DNA of 64,000 nt, taken from Acephala macrosclerotiorum. Lineage: Eukaryota; Ascomycota; Leotiomycetes; Helotiales; Mollisiaceae. The stretch is from assembly GCA_014904845.1 (NCBI GenBank), contig MU119240.1, positions 186,001 to 250,000 on the forward strand. Reading direction: 5' to 3'. This document shows, piece after piece, positions 12,115 through 23,341 of this stretch. How positions within the stretch are numbered: the first letter of the stretch is position 1; each line of letters begins with the position of its first letter. The notes beneath the pieces are model-generated. The model was given only the letters and a program-made list of their open reading frames with translations, ran no database searches and was not told where the DNA came from. Both the position numbers and the translations under genes were made by a program.

Positions 12115-13046
12115 ATGTGTATCCTCCTTCAATACATCTACCACGACTGCGGCTGTCTCGCAAAGACGGGCACCTATCACTGCAGAGACGCGAGGATCGC
12201 GGACAGGGAATGGAGCGCCGATTGTCCGAGATATAAGAAGACGGAGCAGGTTTTGAGGATTGGGGAGTTGACTTGTAATATTCATGTTGGTACGTAAAAA
12301 CCTAGCCCTTCCTCCTTCCTTTCAGAATATTTTGCGCTCCGAACAGTCTTTCAGGAGAGTTTGGAGTTTATGTTCTTCTTTTGGATGTTCTGATGGTTTC
12401 GTAATCTGATTTAGAAGCTAATGGTTGCGTTGCAGGTTTAGTTCTGAGAGAGGGGACACCAGAACCGGAGTTTGCTGGACTCGAGAGTGGTGAGAGTGGA
12501 GGAAGTACGGAGTTGGGTGAGGGTGAGAATGGGTTTGATTTGAAGAAATTGAAGGAGAAGTTGAAGGCTATTAAGGAGAAGCGGGAGGCGAGGAGGGAGG
12601 CTGAGAGGGTTAAGGCTGAACAATTAAGAGCTAAGATTTGTGAGGGTGTTGAAGAAGGAAAAGGTAAGGAAGTCGAGTTGAAGGACGACGAAAATATCAA
12701 GACTACCGAGGGTGGTCCGGAGGACGCCTTCGCTAGCTCCAGCTCCAGCAGCGATGGCAGCGACAGCGACGAGATGGGCTACGAAGGCGACACCGAAGAC
12801 CCAGTCAAGAAACCAATCCCCGTTGCCAAAGGAACCCCAAGTCCAGCTGCTCTTGCCGGAAGCTTGAGTCCCCGCGCTTTCGCAGCAAGTCTCGGCCCAC
12901 GACCAGCGTCCAACCCATTATCCTTGGGCTTGAGACGTATCACCGGAATCGAGGGTCTCAAGGAAGTTGGTTCACCTACCAAGAAGGCTTCACTACCTCC
13001 TCCACTAGCACCGCCACCACCACCGAAAGACGATACGAGTACGTGA
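12115..13046 (+). CDS. Small protein with Cys-rich N-terminus, function unknown
   Basis: Two exons (12115-12289 and 12436-13046) with a GTACGT..GCAG intron give 261 residues. The N-terminus, MCILLQYIYHDCGCLAK, continues with HC, DCPRYKK and LTCNIH, giving a Cys/His pattern that could bind zinc. A coiled-coil stretch rich in Lys/Glu/Arg follows (about residues 90-135, with KLKEKLKAIKEKREARR), then an acidic Ser-rich run (SSSSSDGSDSDE) and a Pro-rich tail. I cannot assign a family or a function. Met at 12115 was chosen because the Cys-rich motif starts there. An upstream in-frame start at 11962 would add 51 residues of unconvincing sequence. Confidence 0.65.
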
Positions 13047-13611
13047 CTAGATGGTCCGAGGTTCTCGGGGAGGGTTGGAGCGATGGTGATGAGGTTTGAG
13101 AGGGAGCTTGGTGCAGGAAATCGGAGAGTTCCGTGATTGGCAGAGAGTGTGTCTTGAATTGGATGTGTGACGTCTAGATATTGTACAAATATGGTGGGAA
13201 AAAATTTCAGGATGACGTTTCTTTTGCTTTCATTTGCTGATGCGGGTAGCCATCTGTGCGACTGCCCTTGCATGGTGATTCAGCCTCGGGGTGGAAGAGC
13301 GCTTGTGGGAGATAGTGATTGGTGGTTGTTGTTGCGCAGGAAAGAGGCTGAATACCGAGGGTGCGGGGGCTTGCAGTATCTGAAACTTGAAACATGGCTG
13401 AGAATAAATGTCTCAAGCCACAAGCAAGTTCTCGGGTCGAGTTGCACTGTGTCTGTGACTCTGTCGGCTGTGGCTGATGAGCTTTGACTGGCCCTCCGAT
13501 CAGAATAATCAATTCTCATTCCTCAATGATTTTCTTCCTGCTAGTGACTGTGCAAGGCGATCTTGATTCACGAAACGACTTCAAACATTCAAAAGAGGGA
13601 ATTCCCTGATC
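13047..13611. other. Intergenic, nothing recognised
   Basis: Only overlapping random open frames on both strands. No motif or repeat seen. Confidence 0.4.
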
Positions 13612-13932
13612 ATGATAGGAATTGTTCTCAAAGATTTGGCACAATACGGCGAGCCGACCAGTCTTCAATCGTGCCTTGAAATTTCCAAATCAAAACAGTA
13701 TTACCAACTTGAATTAAGCTTGTGTTACGAGCTACTCCATACATGGAAGAAATGTGGGCATATCATCACTCACTACAAGATGCCATGTTACCTTGAATTT
13801 ACCTTCAATCTACGCTGTGAATTACTCGACTTCGAGAAACAGCAAGAGCTTGGGTATTGCCTTCGGTGTCTCAAGAAATTTTGCGAACTGTTGAAGATTA
13901 GCCTTGTCATGCTTGGTGATGGTGGTAACTAG
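13612..13932 (+). CDS. Putative small Cys-rich protein
   Basis: A 106-residue open frame with Cys pairs and His in a plausible metal-binding pattern: WKKCGHIITHYKMPC, a later RCELLDFEKQQ, and YCLRCLKKFC. The CGH...C...CxxC arrangement resembles short zinc-ribbon-like proteins common in filamentous ascomycetes and is loosely reminiscent of the Cys-rich head of the gene at 12115. No splice site is needed and no family can be named. It may be one exon of a longer gene or a chance frame, so the call is weak. Confidence 0.35.
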   Translation: MIGIVLKDLAQYGEPTSLQSCLEISKSKQYYQLELSLCYELLHTWKKCGHIITHYKMPCYLEFTFNLRCELLDFEKQQELGYCLRCLKKFCELLKISLVMLGDGGN

Positions 13933-14867
13933 CTAGAACTGCAGGGAATGAGCGATATTTTGAACATTTTCATGGTGGGAAAATTAGCGACGGTGATCTA
14001 TGTTAGAGGGACACCGTCAATAACATGCAATTGTACTTAGACATGTCAACAGTACTTGGATCAATACGTAACCTCGAAGACTCGAACACTGAAAGACGAT
14101 TTCAAGACAGAGGCCATAATCAAGACGAGATTACAGGCCCCATATATTTGATATGTTATGTGAAGAGCCTTAATCATAAACTACCAATGGAGACTGTGCA
14201 AGGCAAATTTAGCCAGCTACAGGCACAGAGGTGTATCTTCTCTGAGCTTTGATATTGCAAGTTTGAGATTTCGAGTCAAGTATGACATGACGGCAAGACA
14301 TCATAAGGGCGAGGACCAGGCCTGCGTTCCAAGCAACCTTGACACAAGTAGAACGTGCCTCGGAGGCTCGATAGCAATCAAGTAGCAGTCAATTACCAGG
14401 ATTGTGAATATTTCAAGGTGACTCGGACATTGAACTAATGCCTACTTAGACCGTGATGCCACAGAGACTTTCAGAACAACTAGTTCCATGCTTCAGGACG
14501 AAATCTAATATTTTCAAGCATCGCAAACCCCATCAAGACAGACAGTCACCTTACCTCTAAAGATACTGCATTCGGCGTGTGTGCGCGACTTCGGAGTACA
14601 TACAAAAGCTGCGGCTGTGAACGCGACTCATGGTGGCGGGCGTGCGATGACATGTTCCTCGGACCTGATTGTCTGATTGGTTTCTTCGAGATGAGGTAAG
14701 ATTACCAGATACCTGGCACGTGTACTACACATCTGCAAGAATACCTTGAGATGGGAGGTGACGATTATGAAGACGAGTGTGGAGACGAAGATTACGAGGT
14801 TTCTAGCAGCGAATAGTCAACAACTGCAGCATAACTCTACATTTTGAAGGAGACAGAAGCAGATAAC
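13933..14867. other. Intergenic with coding-like remnant
   Basis: About 14560-14690 on + reads as a Cys/Trp-rich peptide (GVCARLRST, YKSCGCERDSWWRAC) followed by a GTAAG donor. About 14745-14816 then reads MGGDDYEDECGDEDYE with a stop. The two pieces do not splice in frame, so I treat this as a degraded small gene or chance. Confidence 0.25.
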
Positions 14868-15099
14868 AGCATGGTGAGCCGGGCGACGAGAGCTTGGCAG
14901 TCTAAGGCGAAAGAAGGACCGATGGTTACGCGGACGAAAAACTCTTTATCGGAGACAGCTTCAACGTATTGGAAACGTGCTTGGTGGCTCCCTCTCCTGC
15001 AGCTTCGGCGTCGGCGTCGTCATCGTGGTGCTCTCGTAGTGGCTGCTCGTCGACAAGTACGCAGACTTCAACAGCTGGTACGGCTTCAAGGATGACTAT
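14868..15099 (-). pseudogene. DUF7918-like paralogue, N-terminal remnant
   Basis: On the - strand this matches the start of the intact paralogue at 15712-16918. IVILEAVPAVEVCVLVDEQ corresponds to MAILDKVPGLEVTFCVDGM, and an acidic run of Asp codons follows as in the intact copy. The start codon is lost (ATA where ATG is expected). A frameshift lies within the block equivalent to VSKYVEALSDKEF: one frame reads ATKHVSN and the next YVEAVSDKEFFVRVTIG, then PSFALDC. The match ends near 14868 and no C-terminal exons follow. The G-to-A change at the start codon is what RIP would produce, but one change proves nothing. Confidence 0.65.
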
Positions 15100-15711
15100 G
15101 ATAGAATTGAGGAAGGTTTGCCTACGAGACGTGTGAAGGTAAGTATCCTGCAACAGAGAGTTCTTTGAATGTACCATGGCCTTCGGAACATTCGAATTGC
15201 CAGATCTTGACAACTCGATGGGCGAGGAATGGAACGGGAGGGAATAATGAGTTGAAGGGGGAATGGGGAGTTTATATACTTATCTCGCTTGACGAGGTTG
15301 GCTCGACATTGTAGGTGAAGCCTTTGCAAAGACTGAAAGGAAAGACCGGCTGTTAGACTCGCATTGTACCTGTCAAGATCGATAGCTTCACGTCTCACTT
15401 TCAATAGTTCGTCCTAGAATATCTATCTCAGAACATTCGTAGTTGAAAAATTGCACTTTGTTGCACCAATGTCCTTCCTAGCTATGCTCAAGCATCCACG
15501 CATTAATAGAACATTGCTAAGGTGCAACAATAGGGCCACTTTTACCACCTGGGAAGTGCCACCGAAAAAGCTACAAAATAAGTTTGGTATCGTTCTCTAA
15601 CTCGCGAACGCCTGACGCCAGCAAAAGCAAACCATAATCACAAAACCCAAAACCGCCACGCTCATCTCCTAGTTGCACGGGTCGGTCCTAGTTGAGAGGA
15701 GCAATGTCCTC
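15100..15711. other. Intergenic, nothing recognised
   Basis: Spacer between the truncated and the intact - strand paralogues. It should include the promoter region of the remnant and the 3' end of the intact gene. Confidence 0.4.
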
Positions 15712-16918
15712 TCAATCAGAATCTTCCGTGAGATCGATGGTGAATTTTTTCCACGACTTCATCTTCTTGGAGTTAGAAGGTCCCTCACCTACATCTCGCT
15801 CTCTCTTGATGGTTCGCTGGGGAATGCTCGAGGAACTTCTGTCACGATTCTAAACGAATTAGCCAAATTCGCATTTTCAAGCATTTCTCGCTTACCATGT
15901 CTTTCAAGAGCCTGGCCAATTGTCTCTTCTGAGCGGGGTCAAGATTGTTGAGGTCCATGGGCGGGGTCGAACCTGAAACACTTTCGGGGTCCGGCGAAGG
16001 GGTGCGCTCAATTATTAACAGGCTTTTCAGAGCGTCTAAAAGGGAATCAGTAGATGTCCCTGGGGCAATGGAACATTGTAGCTTACCTCTGGATCTGTAC
16101 TTGAATTTGAATATGGCGATTGGATAGTCATCACCATCAAGATTCTCAGTCGTCCAATAGCTCTTTTCAACAAGCTGGCTCGCGGGGCCAAACCTTGGAG
16201 ACCTGTCAGTATTCGAAACCAGGACTGACATCGAAGCAGCAGCTCACTTTACACTGTGGCTCTTAGCCTCGCCCTTCAAGGCTTTCTCGTGCACCTTTGC
16301 CCCAAGCGATGTAGCGACGTCCTCTGCAAGCGCGTTCGACTTGAGCTCTATTGGTTGAGCGGCACGATAGACTTTCACCTGTATCTCTCCAACCTTTCCA
16401 ACCACTTCTGAGTCCTTCTTCACGTCCTTTAATTTCGAATCGTCCGTTGCTAGGCGAAGATTAGTATAGCTAGAGAAAGATTTGGTAGAGAAAATACTTG
16501 TATCTATTGGAGAGAACTTGAATTTCTTTAAGAACTGCTGTTTATCGTTGCCTGGCGCAGCGACGTAGACACCATCTACTTTCCGGACAATTGGGGTGAC
16601 AATTCGATTACCATGTAGAGAAGTGGCGTAATTGGCCTTTATGAGTACCGGCGCAGTTGCCAACTTTCCATCGACATTAATTGGCGTTGCGATACTTGGA
16701 CAATCGAAGGAAAAGGATGAGTCCATCTTCACGTTGATGCTGAACTCTTTGTCTGATAATGCCTCAACATATTTGGAGACAGTCCTCGCTACTTGATATT
16801 CTCCAATTGCTCCAGGCTTTCCAAGTGTAAGCTCTTCGTCATCGTCGTATTCTTCGAGAGGCATGCCATCCACACAGAATGTAACTTCGAGTCCGGGTAC
16901 CTTATCTAGGATTGCCAT
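15712..16918 (-). CDS. DUF7918-like fungal protein, copy B (intact)
   Basis: Four exons (16918-16248, 16202-16087, 16035-15896, 15849-15712) splice in frame to 354 residues. It starts MAILDKVPGLEVTFCVDGM, followed by an acidic EEYDDDEE patch and the VSKYVEALSDKEFSINVKM block. The middle has VHEKALKGEAKSHSVK and the end of the domain reads FKFKYRSR then DALKSLLIIERTPSPD. I recall this layout from the fungal family annotated as DUF7918, whose function is unknown. The tail is basic (TIKRERD, KKMKSWKK) and ends FTIDLTEDSD, which fits a SUMO-interacting motif (hydrophobic-Asp-Leu-Thr plus acids). The protein has no signal peptide or membrane segment, so it is probably intracellular and possibly nuclear. 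The same intron positions occur in the paralogues at 17690 and 19691. Confidence 0.78.
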
Positions 16919-17689
16919 GTTGACTAGACGTTCCAGGTAGGGCTTTCGTGACCAGATTATTCGATAGAATGAGAGTGCTTCTGCGCGATGCCAAATTAGT
17001 CGGATAATTCCGAACAGATGAAAAGAGGGAGTAGAATAGGAATGGAGGCCGACGATGACAGGGTGGTATGTTTCAACAGTTCGAGCAGCGCGACTTACCT
17101 CTCCGTGATGAGTAGCAGAAGCGCGCAGGATGATCGTTTCCTACGGTTCGCTTCGAATTGGGAGATCCGAGACAACGGAAATGAGTGGGTCTTTGTTGTA
17201 CTTTGGATTAAGGAATCAAGGATGGTTGGCGATGTTCAATGTTGACGCGACCAGCGGGAGCGTTAGCACGTGCGCTGTGATTAAACTTCAATTCAGCTCG
17301 TTCAGGGAAGTCGGTTCTAAATTTAGCGACTAGAACCCCAAACTCTCCTTGTTTTACTTCAGATCATACACCGAAGTCTTGCTTCGAGATCTTGAGCCAC
17401 GATCAGACAATATCCCCCGAGGCAAGATGATCTGAAAATCGCTTTCGGTCGCTCAAGTTGCTCTATTTTATTAAAGACAAATCAAATCACAAAAACAATT
17501 ACACATTCAATTGACGGCATCTATTTCATAATAAAAAGAGACGATAACATTCAATTAATCAAGAAATTCGATTCCTTCTAATTAAGACGAATAAATCTAT
17601 AATTTTAGACATTTAAGAAAACGCAGAGCAAATCAAATAAGCAAGCGAGATTGTTTTTCGTTTATTCCTCCCTAGAGTCCTTGCTTTAA
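16919..17689. other. Intergenic with AT-rich stretch
   Basis: The spacer between the divergently placed paralogues B and C. Positions about 17455-17640 are markedly AT-rich, and the 5' half of paralogue C is missing exactly there. No gene recognised. Confidence 0.45.
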
Positions 17690-18300
17690 GAGAAAGCCAT
17701 TGGGCGACAATCTCCAAATGTCAAAGGCCGAGGTGCATGAAAAAGCTTTGAAGGGGGAGGCCAAGAGCCACACTACTTCGTGAGACCTTAATGTCCCATC
17801 GAGGGGAAAGAACTGACTTGCGTAGCGTTAGTGGTGCTACTGAGCCCCTTAAGAAAGAGTATGATGCTCTTGAGCCTCTCGATGGACGAGAAAATCCCAA
17901 AGCTACTTTCAAATTCAAGTGCCAGTCTCAACGTATGTCCTATCTCAAGTTCTCTTGTTCGTTCGAACAATTATCTAAAACTGCTTTACAGATGCCTTGA
18001 AGAGCCTTCTCATCTTGCCGAGAACCCCGTCCCCAGAACCTAAGCTGGCCTCGAGTGCTGCGACCCCATCCACTGCTACTCGCTTGCCAGTCACTGATCC
18101 CAATGGCCCACAGACTGTAAGGATATCCCTCGAGGGGAGATTGAAGAGAGACTGAGTAGCAGCCAACGGCACCAAAACATTTATTGACCTCACAGATGAA
18201 GCTCCGATCAAGAGCGACTGTCGCTGAGCCAATTATTCGACCGTTTCTAGTCCTCGTACTGCATCGACCATCAAGCGTGAGGTTCTTCAATCGAGTCTGG
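17690..18300 (+). pseudogene. DUF7918-like paralogue C, 5'-truncated
   Basis: This + strand copy keeps only the C-terminal half. Reading starts near SKAEVHEKALKGEAKSH (about 17718-17775), identical to copy B over EKALKGEAKSH. It continues through a good GTGAGA..GTAG intron (17780-17825), an exon with PKATFKFKCQSQ, a second intron (17933-17991), and ALKSLLILPRTPSPEP. Intron positions match the intact copies. A last piece reads TFIDLTDEAPIKSD (about 18177-18222), but it cannot be joined in frame after the donor at 18118. An in-frame stop precedes the first block and no N-terminal domain is present. It could still be transcribed, but it is not a full family member. Confidence 0.65.
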
Positions 18301-19690
18301 CTCATCAAAGAAGCAGAGAACTAAATGATAGACTTTAGTAAAGTGACTTAGGCATCTAGCTAGGAAATATTATGCACAGGGAGGAAAAGGTCATTCCTGG
18401 GAAACTTTCATGGCGTTTATTACTTTCCAGAAATATCAGTATAGGTAAATAATGGCGTCTGAGAGTTCTATATAGAACCTAAGACACCGGCATCCACGGC
18501 TCTCGTGTATCTTTGCCCATAGACAGCTAGAGAATTAGAAATGCAGAAAATTGATTTAGTACCCGAAAGTTCTTCCTATTCGAGTATTCAAGGCCGTAAC
18601 CCAGCTGTTGAAGCCCAAAACTATCGGATTAATGTTGATCTTGTCTTCGCGAGAAGGAGCAAATCAAAAAACATCTTGTCCAGGCCATTTGCATGTCCGG
18701 ATTAAAGGGCAATTGTCAGACCTTCGAGGCTCCGAGCTACATGGACTAAGAATAGTTGATTCATAAAACAAGTTAAGCATAGTCAAATATCCTGGAATGA
18801 TCGCAAGTCCTTCTCCGCCTTGAGAAGCTAGGCGAGACGAGTTGAGGGGGGACTAGCAAGAGCATTTGATACCCGCTACGTTTATCAGCGAGAACTATCT
18901 CTGGTTGAAGTGATTTGAAACACCTCATTCGCTTCGAATTTCTTGCTAACTACACACCGCAAAGCGCCGGATCGAGTCCCTCTTGGGAGATCATACACCA
19001 TTTGGACTTCCTCAAGGGAAAGCATCGCATCGTCACGCGGACGTACTCGCGGAGCAAGTCTTCCTTCCTCATATTCCTGAATGTATGAGTTAGCGCCTGA
19101 TTTGATCAACCACGACTCGTAAGGAAGGTACCACAAGATTCAACGTCACCTATAACGAAATTGCCATCACTCTCATCTTCGATACTTGGTCCACAAACGC
19201 AAACTATTACACCATTAGTGGATTTAACTTTCAACAATATTTCTTCCAAAACTTGAGTTCTACTCCATTATCCCAAATCTCAAGCTGACCCCGGGTCTTT
19301 CGTCCCCTCAAACACTTGACTTGATATCTCTTTCACACACAAACACTGCTCTCAATATTCGTCTCCCCTACAACATGGTGACTGACAAGCCTCAAGCTTA
19401 CTCTTCTCAAATTCAACTTCAACAAACCTTTCTTTCCTCTTAACTTTACCCAAGCATTCCACTTCATCCCAATATTCAACCCCAGCATTCTTTACATACA
19501 ACATCAGCATTGATACCTATCGAACATACTTTTCTCACACTCAACTTCAACCCACTTCCCTTCATCTTCATTTACCTTCGAACGATCTACTCTCCACCCA
19601 AAATCAGTTCGCGACTGAAACCACAAGTTGATAACTGGGCCTTTTCTCGTCAAGTATTCAACTTCGAACGGACCACACTTCAACAACACA
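18301..19690. other. Intergenic, promoter of paralogue D
   Basis: The last 500 bp is CT-rich on the + strand with many CTTCAAC/CACTTC runs, typical of fungal promoters and leaders. An 83-codon open frame on the - strand (18885-19136) has a coding-like composition but no recognisable motif. Confidence 0.4.
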
Positions 19691-21040
19691 ATGGCAATCC
19701 TCGATCTCGTCCCTGGCGTATCCGCCGAAATCCTTGTCAATGGCATCCCAGCTACTGAACACCCCGACACAGACGAGATCCAAGTCGATCACGAAGATGC
19801 AGGCGTCGCCGAATACCAATCCAAGCGCACCGTCTCCACCTACGTCGAGTCTGTCGCTAATGCACCCTTCGCCATCAAGTTTACCGTCAACAAGGTATAC
19901 CAAAAAGAAATGATTCGACGCAACTTCGCTAAGATTGGTTTCTACGTCACTATCGATGGCAACTCCCTCGATCCAGAGTTCTGCCCTAGACCGTGGTTCA
20001 ATTGGAAAGATAACAAGGATAAGAAAGAATGGGTGATGGAGTTGGACGGTATCAAGGCGCAAGCTGGAACAAGAGGAAAAGTTACCCAAAGGGGATTTAG
20101 GTTTGCGAAGATTGAGACCAGTGAGAAGCCCTTTTCTTAGCACTCGAAACATTCACGATTTTTATGAAGGAGGAGAGACTGATAAATGAACAGCCGGCGA
20201 CTCAGCAGAATCCAAGAAGGTCAAGCGCTTGCACCAACGACTTCTGAAGGTCGGCTTGATCGAAATTAAGGTCTTTCGCGAGACGGCGGGAAAGAAGGGT
20301 GCTAAGCTCGATGCTGACTTGGCTGCATTCATGAAAGATGACGAGAGAAAGAATGTTCCGGAGAAGGCAATTAAAGGCGAGGCAAAGAGTGACTGCACTG
20401 CGTAAGTTTCTCTGCCAACCCATTGGAGAGAGAGAGAGAATAGACAAGCGGAGGCTGATGCAAGACTCTAGTTTGGGAGAAGCAAAGAAGGTGAAAAAGG
20501 GCGATACCTTCCGGGAGACCAAGAAGAAGGATGGCGAAGATTACCCTCTCATCATCTTCCGCTTCATGTACCGCAGCAGAGGTATGTTTACCCCAAGCCT
20601 TGTAGGCACTTATAACGGCTAACATCATCACAGAAGCACTCCGCCAACTCCACATCATCGAAAGAACCCCAACTCCCTCACCCCCTCCCTCTCGCTCACC
20701 ATCCCCCGATCCAGACCACATCCCCGACGCCGAAGGTATCACACCCGCTCAACGCCGCCTAAACGAAGAACTTGAGAAGGCTAAAGCCGAGCTAGAAGCT
20801 AAGTTCGCAAAGCAGCGAGCTGAGATGGAGGAAGCTGCCAAGGCTGACACGAAGAGAAAGTTGTCAGAAGATGCGATGAAGATCAAGAAGGAGCAAGCTG
20901 AAGAAACTAGAGAGTTGCGTAGGGCAGAGGCGGCGGAGAAGAGACGTAAGGGGATTGATGAGCAGCCTCTTATGGTTGATTTGGTGAGTGATGATGAGGA
21001 CGATGGAGGCCATAGAGAGCAGTCCTTGATCATGAATTGA
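19691..21040 (+). CDS. DUF7918-like fungal protein, copy D (intact)
   Basis: Four exons (19691-20120, 20194-20401, 20472-20581, 20634-21040) splice in frame to 384 residues. The N-terminus MAILDLVPGVSAEILVNGI and the blocks RTVSTYVESVANAPFAIKF, EKAIKGEAKSDC, IIFRFMYRSR and ALRQLHIIERTPTPSP align with copy B, and intron positions are shared. Unlike B it has an additional KVYQKEMIRRNF...WFNWKDNKDKKE segment and a long charged coiled coil after the domain (about residues 285-360, Lys/Glu/Ala-rich). The tail PLMVDLVSDDEDDG again resembles a SUMO-interacting motif followed by acids. No transport signal is seen and function is unknown. It lies divergent from copy B, with the broken copy C between them, consistent with local duplication and inversion. 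Confidence 0.8.
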
Positions 21041-21624
21041 GGGAGCGAAAGATACGCGGAATAGGGATATGGATTTGGGAGTACCAGATGCGATATAGTT
21101 CTGATTTGATGCAATTCTCGTGGGCATGGAGATGGAGTTGCGAATGATTTCATTAGGCAGCCACTCTAGCTCTTATTCGGCTGCCGATTATGGAGAATGG
21201 CGTTCAGCATGGGATATAACATTTGGGAAATTAATTGAGGGAACGGAACGGAAAGCAGAGTAGAACATGAATCTCATCTCATCAGTCACTTGGCTCTTGC
21301 TTGGTAGGAACGGAGACCTGAGTAGGGATAGTGACTGAAATAGGAAAAGAGATTATGACAGAATAAAATATCAGAATGGGAATGGACATCAGAATGATGA
21401 CATCGCATTTCGTAATATACCTACAACCAACAATATCGCAGACGCTTAGAAGACTGTTTTCCTTCCTGCACCATCCCCCTCCCGTATACTCCGCAAAATG
21501 CATATAGCTATCATGCATTCGTAATCCTTCCGTCCCCAGCCTCCCGTTTACCACCTCTATCTAACCCTCACCCTAATATAATATCTCTGGCATCCGTAAT
21601 TGACTAGTAGACGCCTCGAATAAT
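21041..21624. other. Convergent 3' spacer
   Basis: Separates the ends of paralogue D and the BAP31-like gene. No gene recognised. Confidence 0.5.
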
Positions 21625-22436
21625 TTACCGATCCTTCTTAGGCGTAGCATCAGATGCCGTAAACTTATCACCCAAGTTATTGTATTCGCGGCTCAGTCCC
21701 TCCGACTGCTTCTTCAAAGTCTCAATGTCCCTATCCTTCTCCGCCAGCTGCTTCTTGAGCTTACCGATCTCGCCAGCATCTCCAGCATTAGCCAACTTCT
21801 CACTCTGCTTTCCACCAGTCTTTGGGTCCCCCTCGTATGCTTTGACCTTCTCTTCGAGACGGAGAACGTCGAGGATCATGGTGTAGGTTCGGTTGAGGAT
21901 TAGGGAGAGGAAGAGGGTGAAGCCGCAGAGATACATGTTGCGCTGGGAGTAGAACTTGCGGGCTTGGACTTCCATGCGTTCGTGGCCGAGAACTGCTGCG
22001 CTGGGGGGGCTATTAGTGTGCTTCAGTAGAAGGAGGATGGGAAGAATTACCCTTGTTGTTTGTTGGACTCGGCGAGCTCGAGTTGGACTCTGTAGACGCG
22101 GTTTACGCTGTCGATGAAGAGGATTAGGATGAAGATGAATGTGATCTTCATTCCATACTGTAATTTTGCGACGAGTGGGGACTCGGAGCTAGTTTGCGGT
22201 GAGCAGAGGAATGTAGCAATGTGGGAGATGTACGTACATGAATGTGAACATCTTTCTGCGGATCGTGAAGGGGAGAGGGATGATCAGGAGCATGAAGAGT
22301 GCCATCTCACTGACAAGCAGGAGGAAGACCTGTGTGACAGATATCAGCGTAGTCCGACGAGCCAAGCTGTAGAGAGCTCCTGCTGAAGCATTGCGAGAGT
22401 AGAGAGGAGACGTACGAGGCTGTAGTAGAGAGTCAT
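21625..22436 (-). CDS. BAP31-like ER membrane protein (Yet family)
   Basis: Four exons (22436-22416, 22329-22238, 22188-22051, 22000-21625) join in frame to 208 residues. The start MTLYYSL followed by VFLLLVSEMALFMLLIIPLP and RRKMFTF is the family-typical N-terminus. Three membrane segments are visible: about residues 8-27, 46-64 (ITFIFILILFIDSVNRVYR) and 103-121 (YLCGFTLFLSLILNRTYT). The last 80 residues form a Lys/Glu-rich coiled coil. The protein ends KKDR, a dilysine KKXX signal for retrieval to the ER. Family members (BAP31 in animals, Yet1-3 in yeast) act in ER sorting and export of membrane proteins. Which yeast Yet it corresponds to cannot be decided here. The first exon encodes just seven residues, as often seen in this family in fungi. 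Confidence 0.9.
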
Positions 22437-23341
22437 CTTGATCGGTGTATCGGGTTCGTATCGTGAAAGACTTTGTGGTATCGAATTGTGTCCTATTCTG
22501 ACTATTGTCAGTTGATGTTGATCAGGCTGCCTCGAGTAACAAAGTTCGTGAAGATTTCAGAAGCTATGTCTGCGCGATTGCGAAGCCGCCGGCGAAAAGA
22601 GTACTCACAGGAAAGTAATGTATCTGCCGAACTTCTTGTCGAATTGTTTGCTAGACGAGACAAGTGTTCGTTGAAGAAGGGATTGCGCAGGCAGATGGAG
22701 TTTGCAGAGTGGCTTTTCGTAGCTCGAGCTTCAACGTCATCAGGCGAACCGAAAGTTGGCCAAACAACGCTAAGCCTTATTTGATATATCTCGCACGTGC
22801 TGTTCATGGAACCATCACGTACAATATGTCCAGATTCGTAGGCTTTACCTTTGCTTTGAGAATTATCTCAAGGTCTGCATCAACCATTTGATGCATATGT
22901 ACATCTACTGATTGTTTTAGGTCCGCAGATTACGACATAATGTCTGGCTGATTGTGGTCTTCGACAAGCGAGCTTTTAGGACACGATGTGCAAATGTTCA
23001 AAATCTCTAGAACACAGCCAAATGCAATTCTTCTTACTGACTTGATGTATCTAACTATTACCTTATATGATCGAGTCAATCTCCTGTCTTCCTTTCATGT
23101 CTCCCAAGCCCGGTGTCTAAGAGCGAAGTGCGGCGAGAACTCCTTTATGCAAGCCGGGTAGATCCGAGCACTCCGATCTTGGACACGGCATTGACACTTG
23201 CCATCAAATCCTAGTGACTTAGATGTTTTGTGAGCATATACAAACAATATTGCAATCCATAATCTACAAGGAAACCACAGGGGAATCTTAATTCGAAACT
23301 CCACGACGCCACTCTTGCATTCCCAAAAAAGGACTACCTCC
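22437..23341. other. Intergenic, nothing recognised
   Basis: Holds the BAP31-like promoter at its left end and the 3' region of the Zn(2)Cys(6) gene at its right end. Only random open frames. Confidence 0.45.

Noticed and set aside
12368..12700. 110-codon open frame antisense to the gene at 12115
   Set aside because: It mirrors the Lys/Glu-rich coiled coil of the sense gene and gives a Ser/Phe/Leu-rich shadow peptide.
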